Origin: Dinochytrium kinnereticum
Taxonomy: Eukaryota > Chytridiomycota > Chytridiomycetes > Chytridiales > Chytridiaceae
Assembly (NCBI GenBank): GCA_027604005.1
Contig: JADGJT010000025.1
Coordinates: 2,569 to 66,568, forward strand
DNA: 64,000 nucleotides
Reading direction: 5' to 3'
Shown here: positions 12,637-25,848 of the stretch, piece by piece
Numbering within the stretch: the first letter of the stretch is position 1
How the letters are laid out: every line of letters begins with the position of its first letter
The notes under the pieces: generated by a model
Database searches by the model: none
What the model was told of the DNA's origin: nothing
The model's input: only the letters and a program-made list of their open reading frames with translations
Translations under genes and position numbers: made by a program

Positions 12637-15600
12637 TCATACAGACTGGACAACATCAAAGAGATCAACAGCTGGTGCATCGCCCCACAGCTCAGCAAAG
12701 AGCCTCTTTTGCAACCGAATTCTATTGAAAAAAAATGAAGGGAAGAAAAAACAATGAGTTCATTATAACAAGGAGGATGTCCTACATCGCTTGCTGCCTA
12801 TGATCCGCATTCGAATTCTCTAGTCTTTCCGACTGCGTCTTAGCCGTATCAATAACATCCGCTGGCAGGGACGCCAGCCTTGCCACATTCAACCTTTGAG
12901 ACATCTAAGTCAATACAGCGAACATGTACGTGGTTCTCACCCATAGGAGCGGTTCGCGAGGCCCATCGTCAGCTTATACAAAAAGGTAATGCTTGTAGCT
13001 GCGAAGAACTATCAGAGATTGAAAAGGACAGGAAAGAAACCCACATTCATCATCCTTATGTTCCATGAAGCCCATGTGACAGCACTTTAACGCGGGTGAA
13101 AAGGCCGATGATAGAGAACCCAGGGTCGGGTAATGGGTAACAAAGAGTGTGGTGCACTTCACTGTCGTCAGCATATGTCTCAAGGTCGCGTAGGCGATGG
13201 CTGTGCCATCGTGAGTAGACGTTCCGCGACCGAGTTCATCCAGGATGACCAAGGATCGATTAGTGGCTTGCCGAAGAATATCCGACGTCTCCTGAAGTTC
13301 CTTCATGAACGTTGACTGGCCCTTTGAAATATCATCACAAGCACCCATTCTCGTAAATACGGCATCAAAAATGCCGAGCTTTGCCGAGCTTGCTGGAACA
13401 TAAGAGCCCTATACAAATAGTTAATAAAGTCGACGCATTAACAAAATGATCACAATTTGTCCCATGATCGCAATTAAAGCAACTTGCCGAATGTAACTTG
13501 ATTTACCGCCCATATTCGGCCTATGTAATGTCAAAAAAAAAATCTCCGATCAAGAGCCCGAATGAAATTACCCAGTAATAAGCAAGCATCGTTCGTCAGG
13601 CTAAAGGTCGATGTCAAAATTCGGAAATAAACTACACTCCCTACGTTTAACTTGATGTCATTAGAGACGTAGCTAGAAATTAAAGACTCCACGATAGGAT
13701 GTCTTGCATCCGTCACTTCAATAACAGGCTCCTGAACAATCGTCGGCTTTACGTAACCAGGCTGACCAGCAACCTTAGCTATTTATATAATCAGCAAACG
13801 AAAGATAAGTACTTACATACCCAAGGACAAAAGGCAATCAAATACGGCTATCTGATGGATAGCTTGCTTAAACTCTTCATAAGCTTCGGAAACCTCCCTA
13901 GATAGCGAAATGAATTTCTGAAAAGATGGCGCGGCACTCACTGTGCAAAGCTTAAGAAAGCCTTTTCGGACGCGGCCCCAAGTTGCTCGCGAACGTACTC
14001 TAGATTTCTGATCTCCTCTGAAAAAGTGTTATAAACGTTTCAAACATTATCAATGGCACCTAAAACCTCAGGCGAGTGAAACCTGGAAGCGGCTTTCGTA
14101 CTTTAAGGTATTAGAGCCCACCAACCAAAAAATCAGGGGGGCCTACGAGCTAATTTTCATCCAGTCGGATGGAACTTTATTTGCAGACGATGCTTTCACC
14201 TCGATAAGATACTACGACAATTCAGCTTCGCATCTCGGCAAATAAATCATACCTCAACCCCTGCAACAGTAACATACTGCAAATCCGATCTTTTTAGTTG
14301 CTTTTTGGTATCTTCAAGAATTTCCCTAAGCCTTTCTTTGATATCTTCGATCTCCTGCAGATGTAAAGAATCGAGTCAGACCTGACTCCAATTCAGGCGC
14401 CGCCCTTACCTTCTTAAACTCTTTAATATCAGTATATTTGTCTTCGTCCGAAAATAAATCTTGCCGATTATCGCTCTTGGCAGCCTTCTCATTTATTTGC
14501 AAAAGGTATTCCTGACATTTCATCTTAATTGTTGGGAGGGTTTGGAAAATATCCTGGAGGAGAGAAGAGGAGACTTTTTTTCCGAAGTCAGTGAAACAGA
14601 CGGAGGCCTTTTCTAGGGATAGGAGAAAATTATACAGCTCCGATGGTGAGATACGACCCAGATGGACACGGGAAAGAGCCTTTTCGAGATCTATTAAGAT
14701 TTAGAAGATGGGTACAGTATATCAGGAACAAACCAGGCAGCTGCGACAAAACTCCCTTAAACTTTTTAATGTGAGCGTCGCCATCTTCCAATAACTTTAG
14801 AAGCTCCTCAACAGCATCAATTCTCAGATTTAGTTTCCTTCAAGAGAGATTGGTAAGCTCGTGGATACAGAATAACTCTTCTCACCCAGCATCAACCAAA
14901 GGCTTCCCAATCCACTTTCTTAAAAGCCTCCCACCAAACTTCGTGACAGTATGATCCAAAATCCATACCAAACTCCCTTTATTTCCTCTCTCTTCAGCCT
15001 CTCCAGCTGCCCGATAAATTTCCAGCTGTTCCATGGCCGTCCCGCTCAATATCATATTTCCAACAGACGCGAAAGAGTTGAAAGACTGTGATAGATGAAG
15101 AACATGATCCAGATGAAATTCAGAAAGATAATTCATGAGGGCGCAAAGGCACACTGTCACCGAATCAGGTAGAGTGAGGATAGAGTGATATAGATCTAAA
15201 AAGGTAAGTCAAGTCTGGATATAGATAAATAGACCCTTTGTCGAACTAGATGATGAAGTTGCCTTTTTGGCATTGTCGTAAAACTCGTGAAGACGCTGCC
15301 GCGCTGTTTTCTTCGGTTACCAAAAAACTACACGTGTGAATAAAGCACCTTCTCCAGCTTCTGGAAAGCCATCTTTGATGCGCTCAACCCGAACCACCTC
15401 ACCATCCGGCCCAGCTCTATCACAGTTATAAAAAAAATTAAAAGCAGGACCAACCTAGTCGACCAAAACTCAATTGATCTTTCGGTCAAAGGGCTCAGTT
15501 TGTCTAAAGGCAAGAGAATCTCGGCTGGTGATAAATGGTGAAGTCGAGTCTCCAGTTCGCTTCGCATGCTTCCGTCGACGAAAGAGTCATACACAATATC

Positions 15601-17170
15601 TCCGGCTCCTAGTTGAACGGCCTTTTCCACTGGTCTTAAAAACAAAAGGGGGATATTGATAACTTACGAGCATCGCTATGTTCATTCGATCGACATTGTC
15701 TTTGGCAGGCTCCTCAAAAAGACACATGAGGTACGACGGCTGGGCTTCGAAGAGAGTATCTTCTGAATCAAGGTCATCCATGTATGTACCCCTTGTATAG
15801 ATATTTGTGAGCTTCCTCTGGAAAGGGGCAGACTTATTGTCGCCGGCAGCTGAAAAGACTTAGGTTCTGTGCAGAGCCGAATCAAACCTTTGATTGCAGC
15901 CGTCTCTGTTTGCCGGACAATTCCCACTGTAACCTTTTTAATCCTATAATCTTTACCAATAATTTACCTTTATATCCAAGCTGTACCAGCCTATTACAAA
16001 GGGGTTAGATCGAAAACTCATAAAAAAATTTACTTTTTAACGTGGACGTTAAGCCTCTGGGTCGGGATAGACGCGCCGTACATATTCTTATCCTTATATG
16101 CCACAATATTTAAAACTGAAGAGGTTCAATAAACTAAAAAGGACAAAAAATTTACTCTTCGAAGCTGTCTAAAAGATAAATAAGTAACAGAATAAGACAA
16201 AAGAAAATCATTCTCATACCAAAGCATCTTCTTCAAAGAATCTAAATTTATATCCAACTTCCACAACAAGTAAACAGTCTGGATATTTTTTCTTGACATC
16301 CAAATACTGTTGCTCCAGAGGTGTGTACTTAATCCCCCTAGCCCCCTTTCGGGAAACGGTTTCGGCATGCATCCGAGACATGAAGTTCTCTTCAGATTCT
16401 TCCTCCCTTCCTCCAGACTCTTCCTCACTAGGCTGACTGATATCAAAGCGCTTCAAGAATCGTTCCCTTAGCTTAACCTTGGCCGAGTCATTGCCATCAT
16501 TACCAGCTTCCTGCGAAACATGGGCATTGGACCTTCAACAAAGAGATAAGCCTACAAACGACCATTCAGATAAAAGAAACCTGAATAAATCCAGCCCAGA
16601 CTCCTTTTCCTCTGCCTTTCCACTAGCCTCATCCATCTCCTCGTCCTCATCTTTATCCTCAATAACTCGTCGTGACTTCTTCTTCTGTTTAATCACCATC
16701 TCATCATCTTCCGATTCAATCGCAGCCGATAGTGTCCGTTTCGGAGATGGCTTCTTATCCATAGTCTTCAGTCGCGCGGGTTCCTCACTCGAAATGGCCA
16801 TCGCATGCTTCAAAGGCGAAGCCTGCCTGCTCGAAACGCCCTTCCCATTCTTCACTGGGGACGTCTCTGTGCTCGCGAATCCCTTCAGTCTTTCCCCCGC
16901 ATTTCCATTCAAATCAACAGCAGGCTTCTTAACAGCCCCGCTGTCCTTCTTCTGAAAGAAGGAGGAGATGGTGCGCTGTCCGGATGGAGGCCCAGTGGGC
17001 TTCTTTGCCGCAGGAGGCTTAGAGAAGCGGCTTTTCTTTGCAGACGTTTCGAGATCACCAGAAATCTGGCGCTTGTTTGAAGCGGACAGGCCATCGCCGT
17101 CGAGATTCATCCCGGTGGTGGGCTGTTGATGGGCTGGGCAGAGGTCCGGACGATTGTCGTCACCCAACAT
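12637..17170 (-). CDS. MSH3: DNA mismatch repair protein MSH3
   Basis: MutS-beta subunit that recognises insertion/deletion loops. The N-terminus has a PCNA-binding PIP box, [11 protein letters not shown], in a basic disordered region. Then MutS-I appears in its MSH3-specific form ([34 protein letters not shown]), with [20 protein letters not shown], and the lever/clamp regions. The ATPase domain has the Walker [21 protein letters not shown] (about 13490-13580, split by an intron after ITG), [20 protein letters not shown], Walker [24 protein letters not shown] and [15 protein letters not shown]. The gene is intron-dense; I checked the exons at both ends and in the ATPase region, not all internal joins. 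Start: ATG at 17170. STUB1 starts 103 bp downstream on the same strand. Confidence 0.9.
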
Positions 17171-17364
17171 TTCAATTGCATTAATGTATCGATAAAGTTT
17201 TATTTCGTTGCATGCGGTTTTTTAGTGGTTAAGATCTATACAAAAGGGAGGGCCATGAACGGGGTATGGAAAGCTGGAGGACTGATAATCGTATACGGAA
17301 TCTCTGTGGGAAACCTGGTAAGAGAGGAATCCTTACGGAAAAAGGGTGGCTTTGCACACACACC

Positions 17365-17688
17365 TCAAATGTTCATCTTGCTCAAAACGGCATCATCCCT
17401 TCCGTACCGGGGCTGCTTCGGTCTCTGCCCCGACTTTCCAAATCTCATCCGAAAGAACTTCATCTAAATGTGCATTCATGTCCAGTATCAGCGGTGATCA
17501 TGAATCTTGTCTCCTATCCCACCCACCTTCATGCTCTTCTTCAGCCAGGATGTCTTGGTCCTCTGCCTGGGCAAAATATATCCGGGAAGATCTTCATTGG
17601 CCTTCTTTGCGTATGAGAGGAGGCGGGGCTGCTGGAGGAGGGGGCTGACGGGCAGTGATGAAACCAGGCGACTGAACAGCGAAAACAT
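17365..17688 (-). CDS. Small hypothetical protein with possible mitochondrial presequence
   Basis: Two exons (17688-17527 and 17463-17365) joined by a 63-nt GT-AG intron give an open frame of about 86 aa. The first 26 residues (MFSLFSRLVSSLPVSPLL...) lack acidic residues and look like a mitochondrial targeting peptide. The rest is strongly basic (QRTKTSWLKKSM, FFRMRFGKSGQRPKQPRYG), as in small mitoribosomal proteins. I recognise no family. The frame may be chance: the first exon is short and the 630-bp gap between MSH3 and PRCC could simply be intergenic. Confidence 0.35.
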
Positions 17689-17801
17689 TGTTATTAGCTG
17701 GTTTACAGCGAAGTCAATTTTTTTCTTCCTTTTTCAACATGGGTATACATTTCTTTGAGCCCTTCTGAGTAAACTTCCGAATCAATAACTCTGAGACTTC
17801 T

Positions 17802-18928
17802 TCAGAAGCCGTACTTTGCGCGCGACTCATTTTTCTGCGCTTTCCTAAGCGCAAATGAATCTGCAATCTCAGTCTCGCGCACTTGAAGAAATTAGTATGG
17901 CAGCCAACAAAGGATTAAAAAAATGAAAAAATACGCACTTTTGGCATCATACGCAAGGGCCATGATGTTGTGCGTCTTGCGGCTCGCATAACTTGGCTTT
18001 ATGCTCTGAACAAACGCAAAAAGCCAAAGAAAAAAACAAAAAAACCTGATAAGCTTCACAAAGGAGGACAAAGAAATAATCAGAAGAACATACATCAATT
18101 GCTCCAGTTTTGGGCCTATCTCTCGTCAGATTTCTCTGTGCCTCCATTTTCCAAGTATCTCCTAGTTGCTCAGTCTGTGAGACTTCAATAAACTGAATAG
18201 CTTCTTCCCCACGCCCTCTCTTATTTCTTCGTGAAAGAGTCACGTCATTCATCTCCGCAATCTGGTTCGCATCTAGGGTTGGATCGTGAGGGCAAAGTTC
18301 ATCGTAATTGGCGGATGTTGATGGCGCATTCAAGGGAAGAGGAACTTCCACATCTTCGAGCGATGCGACTATGGGCCGGCGGTATGAAGAGTCTTCATTC
18401 GTAAACGATGGCTTCGACTCGGCCACATCTTGCAAGAAAATCAGCATGAAGAAAGAATTCGACTTTCCTCCAACCAAAAGAAAAAAAGCTATCGCCCGCA
18501 TCCTCTGCTTCCTTGAATGCCCCTAAATCATCCTTCCCCTTCCCCTTCCCTCTTCCCTCGTCAGCGACCCGATTTCTAACCGAGTTTGGCAGAAATGGTT
18601 TAAACGCAACTCCCGTAGCCCCGCCATCAGTCTTTGCAGTTGCAGCCTTCGGGGGCGGAAGAACGGCGAAGAGCCCCTTTTTCACTCCAACATCCTTCTT
18701 CACAGGAGCAGGGCCGTCCTCCTCCTTGGCTCGTTGCAACGGCAAGTCAACTAAAATCTGTACCCGCTTTCGCTTTCCAAGCAAATCAGGCTGTTCTTGC
18801 TTTTGCTGCTGCTGTATTGGAGCAGGAAGATTCAGTTTCGTTTCCTTGTGGGAGGTTGTTGCGGCGGGTGCGGCCGCGGGTACTGAGTCGTCATCGCTGT
18901 CGCTGCCGTATGCATTGAGGAAATTCAT
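17802..18928 (-). CDS. PRCC: PRCC homologue (proline-rich nuclear protein, splicing-associated)
   Basis: Human PRCC is a nuclear protein linked to pre-mRNA splicing and MAD2B binding. The N-terminus MNFLNAYGSDSDDDS matches the PRCC start (short aromatic block, then acidic Ser/Asp). GLFAVLPPPK and VAFKPFLPNSVRNR are the conserved central motifs. The conserved C-terminal domain follows: QFIEVSQTEQLGDTWKM, then RKTHNIMALAYDAKMRETEI and the terminal NESRAKYGF. Four exons; the first intron is 46 nt (SFFSF|DVAESK) and joins of the last two introns restore the C-terminal motif exactly. It starts 87 bp from the divergent RBM18 ATG. Confidence 0.85.
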
Positions 18929-19015
18929 GGTGGATTACAGCAATATTTATTATTAGATAGATGCACACATTCTGCAACTGCAAAATCAATCAACTGCGTA
19001 ACCGACAACCTCACC
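18929..19015. promoter_or_regulatory. Putative bidirectional promoter PRCC / RBM18
   Basis: 87 bp between divergent ATGs of two RNA-processing genes. It is AT-rich on the PRCC side. Confidence 0.4.
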
Positions 19016-19698
19016 ATGCATACTTCTCCTCAACTCGCACCCGAAACCAACGATGAGTGCACAGACCCGCCATTTACTGAAGTGGAAGAACCCCCTCCTC
19101 GACGTATCATAATCCGTAATCTGGATCCAACTGTCACTGAATTCATGCTGAAGAAGGCCTTTTCTCCTTACGGAACCATACAAAAAATCGACTATCTCTT
19201 CCACAAGACAGGCCCATCTCAAGGCCTTCCCCGCGGCTTCAGCTTCATCGAGTATGAAAAGCCTGAAGATGCTGAGAAAGCTATCAAGGATATGAATGGT
19301 GCGGTGATGAGGGGACGGAAGATTCAGGTGAAATTCCCAGATAAGCCTCCTCCTGAGCCGCCGATTGTCCCAGAAACTTTTGCGGTGAAGGCGAAGGGTG
19401 GTAGGAGAGAATTTAGAAGAGAAATGGTGGAAGTGAATGCAAAGGTTCAACCTCGGAAAAATGTGGCCAGGTTGGTTTTGTTTAGTTTTCGCTTTTTCTA
19501 ATGGTTTTAAGCACGGAAGCAAAAATACAGGCCATCGAAAAGAAATTGCTTGAGCTGGAAACGGTCGGGGAAGATGGTGTAGACTCAACAGTTGGGGATG
19601 AGAAGGGTGGCTATAACAGGAGAAATGAAATAGGACATAAAAAGCGAGCCCGATTCGATGGGCGCCATGATGAGAGGTGGTCGAAGAAACGGAGGTAG
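19016..19698 (+). CDS. RBM18: RBM18-like single-RRM RNA-binding protein
   Basis: Two exons joined by a 41-nt intron (19471-19511); the splice restores ARG-free frame VA-S-TEAKIQAIEKKL. One RRM spans about residues 30-105, with RNP2 IIIRNL and RNP1 RGFSFIEY. The surrounding pattern (LDPTVTEFMLKKAFSPYG, YLFHKTGP..GLPRGF) is that of RBM18 (NLDP.ITEY.LLKL...G, FLFHKSG...GQPRG). The C-terminal KIQAIEKKL coiled segment also matches RBM18 (KIKAIEAKL). It probably binds RNA in the nucleus; no specific target is known to me. The gene converges with the PPR-like gene. Confidence 0.82.
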
Positions 19699-19833
19699 AT
19701 CGATTCCTATTAAGGATGCATAGATATCCGTAGCCGCAGCCTAGCACACCGTATGAGCCATATGCAATATTCTATTTATATACATGCTTCTATACCAATG
19801 ACCAACATTAAATAAGGAGGTTATCAAACACTG

Positions 19834-22800
19834 CTACCACCCACCCCTTTCTCTCTCTCGATCTGATGGAAGCAAAACTCTTCCGCCCCCCGTACTCACT
19901 CGCGTCAGAGGAACTTCTTCCCCAACCACAGCTACAGGTCCTAAGTTCTCTAATGAGCCTACCCTACTTCTTGCCAATTCCCCTTCAACTATATTCCAAC
20001 CTTCACCGCGATACCCAGCTCTCAGATACATCCGTCGCAGCTCTGCAAGGGCCAAGGGATCTAATCCTTCAGTACTTAGTGCGTCGGCAAAGCATCGATC
20101 AGCAGCCTCCCTTTCATTAAGTTGTGCATGGTAGAGAATACAACCCGAATAGGCATCACTTGTGATTTTTTGGGCGAGAGCGGGGGTGTGTGGAACTTTT
20201 TGGAGGGTATTTGTGAGTGCCGTAAAGAAGGCAAGCCGCGGAGATGAAGAAACTCTTGAGGCTCGGGGCTTCTCAACCGGATCAAGAGGAAGCCTGCCGT
20301 CTTCAGCCGAGGGGGTACGACGCACATCCCAAGTAACCTTAGAAGAAGCGATCTCCTTCACCACACCCCTTGTCACAACCTTTCTTGCCTTCTGATCAAC
20401 ACCATGCGATGCCTCCAATGGATATCTTCCTCGTTGTGAACCTAATAAAGCAGTTCGACCCGCCTTGAAAACAAATCCCGAATATAATGCCTTCATCAGC
20501 CTCACATCTGAGGCATATTCTTCAGCGTTCGCTTTTGAGGCAACTACTAAGGCATACCGAAATACATTGAGTGCTGAGGCAATATCGCCTGTTCTTGAAA
20601 ACCCGTCAATGATAGGAGTGATTCGGGAGCACAAGGTTGGGCGCGAAAGGTCGGGAGAGTTCTTAAGAAAGTCCGTAAGAAGAGATATAGCGCTTTTCAT
20701 CATGCCGCGGCTGCACAGACCAGTGATCAAGGTCGCCGTCATATTGTCAAATAGGTTTCCAGAGTTGCTCGGGCTATCGGGTGCATTAATGAAGAATTTG
20801 TTTGATGGAAGATGCACATTCTTAAATGTTGCGTAGAAAGCAATTGCATCTCTAAGTCTGCTTTCGGACAAAAGACTTCTAAGCTTCGCCACAGGCGAAA
20901 ATTCTTCTGCTGTTTGGTCCTCCAGAGAGGGTTTTCTAAGATCACCACTCCCTATGGAGGAAGAAGACCCGATTGTCGTCAGCCGCATACGAATGCTTTC
21001 TAAGACAGGTGACTTCCTACGCTCAGAAATAATTTCGACCACATTCTTCGCTACATTCATATATCTGTTCGTCGCGAGCCCTTGAGCCACCGTCAGGGCG
21101 AGTTCAAGGTCCTTTCGCAAAATTTCGATCACGTCGTTCACAACATAATGGGGTAACTGCGACTGCCTTCCATGGCGTCTCAAAATCCATTGGATCGAAC
21201 GATTAGAAACGTGACAGAGTTCAAGGGCGCGCTGATAATCCCCCGACAAGAAAAGCCCCCTTGCGAGAACATTGAGAAGAGATATTGGAAATGGCGGTCC
21301 GAGATTTGCTTGCCTAGCCATAGAGAGAATATGATCGCAAACATCTCGAGGACCTAGAGGTGCGCGCAATGCCATTGAGGAGATATCGTCGCCAGTACCC
21401 GTCGTGCCGCTGAAAGTAAGAGAGAGGATAGGCGGAAGAGGTGCTGATGAAGATATAGGGGGTGAAGGGGGTCCTTTCAGACTAACCCCGACTCCGTGAG
21501 GCTTTCCAAAACACCACCCCGCAACCGCACTCTGCATCATAGCGTCGGCGAGGGCGCGATAGCCCCACTCATCTAGATTTAATCCCTGATCTAACATATG
21601 GCGGTGCCATCTTTCTGCCGAAGATAGATCGCCAAGACGGGAATAACCCTCGACCATCATCTGTTGCACATTCTGAGATAGATAACGATCGCGAGATGGG
21701 TGCCTTGGTAATTTTGAGAGGAATGAGATATAGTCTTCGGAAGCCTTCAAGGAGGAATGAGAGACTGAAGCCTCTGCGGAGGATGACGAAAAGGAAGGCG
21801 TTTCTGGACCTTCGCTTCGAATGAGGGCATGAATAACAGATTCATGGACGTCATTGCCAATGATATTGTGGTGATGCGAATTCTCGCTCAGAATACTCTT
21901 CACGATAGTAGCCGCCTGTAAGCCATGCCCTTTCTGACCCAGACACCTTATCAAAACCTTCAGGCCTAGCACGCGCTCATCTGAATAACGGGGATCGGAC
22001 TCTTGCAGTTGTGGGTTCGGACGAGGAGATTTCCCATAATCATTGTACCCTCGATTCCAATGTAAATGAAGAAGAGAGTGGGTCGATGAACCATCATCGC
22101 ATGTGAAGAGCCGGCTGGCAACCCGAGCAGCCTCGTCTAAGCGTCCTGCACAACTCAAAGCAATGCACGAGGCCGCATCCAGCCGTAACTGCGGAACATA
22201 AAGCATCTCCCGTAAATAACGGCTCATGCTATTGATATCAGTGGAATTCCCTGTCATATCTAAAGCCGCCAGTAAGGCGGAGCAAACGACAAGGGGAGGC
22301 GAGATTTGTGATTTAAGATGTTGAAGATGAAACCCAGTAGAAAATGCAAAATGCAGCTTTCCCCCTACGATGCCATTGATGAGCGCAATCTCCTCCTCCC
22401 TTGACTTCAGATCACGCATGATAGAGTCCCAGTTTGAGACGGCTTCGGTTTTGCTGGCTGAGACGATGATAGACGAGCGCGCCATGATTCCAAGATATCT
22501 ATCATTTATGAGATTAACCAGACTAGTAGAGGCATGAGGACCTCTACCCGTGGCAATGGCGGTTGCGCGACTTGCCAGCTTGACGTCGTCGAGCATCATC
22601 AGAGAGTCTTTAAACTGACAGCGCTTTTCACCAACTTCTGTAAGAAGCACGGGATGAGGCTCCAGCAGCGATGACAGAGTCTTCGTCGAGTCTTAATAGA
22701 TGTAGAAAAGTGAGTGATGAGCACGAGGAACGGTATGATGATCGCTCACTTGGCCCATGTCTTCTAGGGAAGATGAGAAGGGAAGCTAGGTGTCGGAGGC

Positions 22801-23029
22801 GATGGGTGCCCATCAGGGTGACCCTCAATTCGGGATCGGAAATGCGGTCCATAGCGGTAACCCAGCTGCGCCATGCCCGTACCCCGTTGACATCCTTGCA
22901 TGGTGCGTCTGGATCAGTTGCCCACCCTTTGATGCTTAGGTCCAGGGGTAACATCGTCTCTAGGAAGCGAGTAATGCAGATGTGCTTGCGCTGCTGCTCC
23001 TCGATTAACTTCCTCTTCCAATTCTTCAT
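19834..23029 (-). CDS. Large PPR-like alpha-solenoid protein, function unknown
   Basis: Two exons: 23029 to about 22751, and about 22692 to 19834; the splice at GPN|STKTLSSLLEPHP keeps frame. About 1030 aa. It has repeated helical hairpins of pentatricopeptide type (for example LTDFLKNSPDLSRP.LCSRITPIIDGFSRTGDIASALNVFRYA over two lines, SSAERWHRHMLDQGLNLDEWGYRALADAM, DYQRALELCHVSNRSIQWIL), spaced by low-complexity Ser-rich loops. Fungal PPR proteins mostly act on mitochondrial RNA, so an organellar role is plausible, but the N-terminus (MKNWKRKLIEEQQRK) is not a clear presequence. I cannot name an orthologue. One exon of nearly 2.9 kb is unusual in this intron-dense region. Confidence 0.7.
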
Positions 23030-23237
23030 CTTGTCGGTTGATCGTCGTCTCGCTCCCCACTCAAAGTCAGTCAGCTATCCTGCATGCCAAATGCCAAAGA
23101 GAAAAACCAATTTTTGCCACCAACACCCGCCCCATCAGTTTGCATCGCCTCCACCCTTTCATTGCTTCAGCATCAAATCGCATCCCTTCAACCCGCTCGA
23201 CGATCGACTTCCCGGAGATACCAGCATCGAGCCAGAA
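23030..23237. promoter_or_regulatory. Putative bidirectional promoter PPR-like / WW kinase
   Basis: 208 bp between divergent ATGs (23029 minus, 23238 plus). C/T-rich on the plus side near 23110-23190. Confidence 0.3.
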
Positions 23238-25848
23238 AATGTCCGATCGATACTGGCCCACTAAGAGGGTGAGCCCTGAGCTCAAGAATGTTTTCTATGG
23301 TACCCTGTCCCCTTCATCCTCACACCACAAGCTTTCTCTTGCATTCTCAGCCCATGATTCCCCACTATAACTCTAACGTGATGATTGTTAAGGCATTGAC
23401 CAGACAACCAATGAGGGAGTCGTCATGAAGCTGATAGAACGGGAGAACAGCAGCGACTCGGAGCGCAACTATAGGGTGCGCCAAGAAGCTGAAATGCTTA
23501 AGGAACTCTCTCACGCGGCCCCTCATCGGATCATCAATTTCAGGTGAGCTGCGACGCACGATCACCGTGATATTTTTATAAACACTACCGTTTTTCAGGG
23601 ATTTCTATTTGAATGATGAGGACCAATTTGTTATCGTGATGGAAAGGTGTGTACCCACTTATTTGTTGTCAAAGCCAAACCATTCTTATATTGTTGCATT
23701 CACAAGGGCTGATTGCAGTGTGGCGGACATCCTGGATCAGCGCCTCCTCAGTGAAGACGAGACAAAAATACTGATGCGTGCGGTCCTTGAGGGGCTTCAC
23801 GTGATTCACAAGCACTACTACTGCCATCGAGATATAAAACCTGCAAACCTCATGCTTAGCGACCGGAATGCCTTTGAATCCCTCAAGATTGCAGACTTTG
23901 GCATATGCGTCCCAGAGAATGGTTACAGTGGCCTTAGCGGCACCAAAGGCACCAGAGGTTTTATGGCTCCAGAGGTTGAGCGCAAGGGAACCTATGGAAT
24001 GCCTGTGGATTTATGGTCGGCTGGCGCGGTGGCATATAAGGCGCTACTTGGGAAATTGGCGCCTGTTATCCCAAAGCAGAAGGGATTCATGTCTAGAAGA
24101 CAGTCTATGAATTTCGAAGGGCCGCCAATCTCTGAAGAGGGTAAGAATAAGGCTTAATCATTTATTTTTCTCTTCGTTCTTCCCACCTTCATTAAAAATA
24201 AGCCTTTTTAACCATATTACCTTACAAATAGCCAAAGATTTCCTCTCCAAGCTTCTGGATAGTGATCCAGATGCTCGCCCGACCGCCGAAAAAGCCCTTC
24301 AACATCCATGGCTGAATTCACCTAGCCATACCACCCGTTCTGCTCCTGGCTCTGCCGCTGCTAGCCCGGTAGATGTCATCCCTCAGCGCCTCGAGGGGTT
24401 TGATGGATGGATTCAGCTCATGCAGCCAAATGGGATGGTCTACTTCTACAATGAGCAGACCGGTGTCACTCAATGGCATCACCCGGGATTATCCCCAAGC
24501 AACTCTGAGACAAGGGTAAACGATGACATGACCTCAAATGGAACATCGCCCTCCTCTGCCCAACCTGCCGCCGAATCACGGCAGCCAAAGCCTGCTAGAT
24601 CAGATAGGCCCCTTCCCACGGTTCCTTCCGACCCGAGCATTACTTCCTCGTCTGGTGCTTACCTTGAGGCGCGTACAGCGGAATCATCTAGCGATAACCT
24701 CTCTACTTCCCCATCACTTTCGGCCTCCCCATCTCCACGTCGTGTCAGATTTAACGATGATAGCAAGATTGAGAAGGAGAGGTCTCCTGAGCGAGGTAAT
24801 CTCAACTATTCTACCGTCTTCTCGGCCGTGTCGGCTTTCCAAGCGCCAACTCGTTCTGTCAGCGCTGCTGTTTCACCAAGGCACGCGGTTTCCCCGCCAG
24901 TAAATGTGGAAATCATAGATGCGAAGACTACTATTACGTCAGAGACTGTAGACGAGAATGTGCCATTAGGTGCAGTCTATAGTGTTCAGAATGGTGGTCC
25001 GGAGCCTTTACCAGCTCACAAGCCAGTAAAAAAAGTAGGGTTTCAAATGCTTCTTTGCCTTCTTTGTTATTAATGTTGAATTATGAAGCAGAGCACTCTC
25101 CCTCCTATACCTCCGATCTCAGAGCAAGATCAGAAAGCCCACGTTTTAGGTAGATTCCTTATTTTCTTCTCCGTCTTAAACTATCATTTTGTCAGATTCT
25201 GATGAGGTCACATCACCGTCAAACCTTACTTCCGCTAACACTGAAGCCTTGCCAATGTAAGACTATTGCGTTTGTTTTGTCTCATGGGTGAGCTTTTTAA
25301 TAATATTTTTGAGAAGAAGCCCCGCAACGGTCATCGACGAAGGATCAGTCACAGAGAATTCCAAATGGCACAAAGTAAAAGTCCTCGTTGAAACTATGTA
25401 AGGGCATCTTTCCAATTCATCCGAATTGTTTAGTCTAAATCTTTCCTGCAGATACTACTTTAATGTCGAAACCGGCGAAACCGTCTGGAACATCGCCCAA
25501 ACCAATCCGCCACAGGCAATCCCACCCCCTCCACCCCCGAGAAGCTCCGTCTCCTCAAAACCGTTGCGGGCATCAAAAGATGTACCAAGTAAGCCAGGCA
25601 CACCTACTTCGCCTCAAACCAAACTGGCTACGTCTTTTAAGCCTGTGGGCGGATCGAACGCTCCGGGAAGCCCTTCTGGTCCTAGAAAGCCGCCGCCTTC
25701 AAGGGCCGCTTCGACTCCGTCTGTAGAGGTCAGGCCAGTGAATGGGGGAAAGGTTTCGTCAGTTGTCGGGAGAAGCGCTACGACGGGACCGAATGTCAGA
25801 ACCTCGGCCGTCTCAAGCACCTCAAAGACAGTAGTGGGAAAGAAGTAA
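23238..25848 (+). CDS. Protein kinase with two C-terminal WW domains
   Basis: The N-terminal Ser/Thr kinase domain (about residues 1-290) has VVMKLIE with the ATP-binding Lys, HRDIKPANLM, ADFG, GFMAPEVE, and the motif DPDARPTAEKALQHPWL ending the domain. The Gly-rich loop is degenerate (ELKNVFYG). WW1 follows at WIQLMQPNGMVYFYNEQ.TG with TQWHHP (24408-24484). A long Ser/Pro-rich linker leads to WW2, WHKVKVLVETIYYFNVETGE with TVWNI, recovered across introns near 25370-25500. The tail is Pro/Ser-rich and basic. Introns at 23300-23392, 23544-23598, 23647-23706, 24141-24231 and later ones keep frame. WW domains bind Pro-rich or pSer-Pro partners. I know no standard fungal family with this order. 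Confidence 0.85.
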
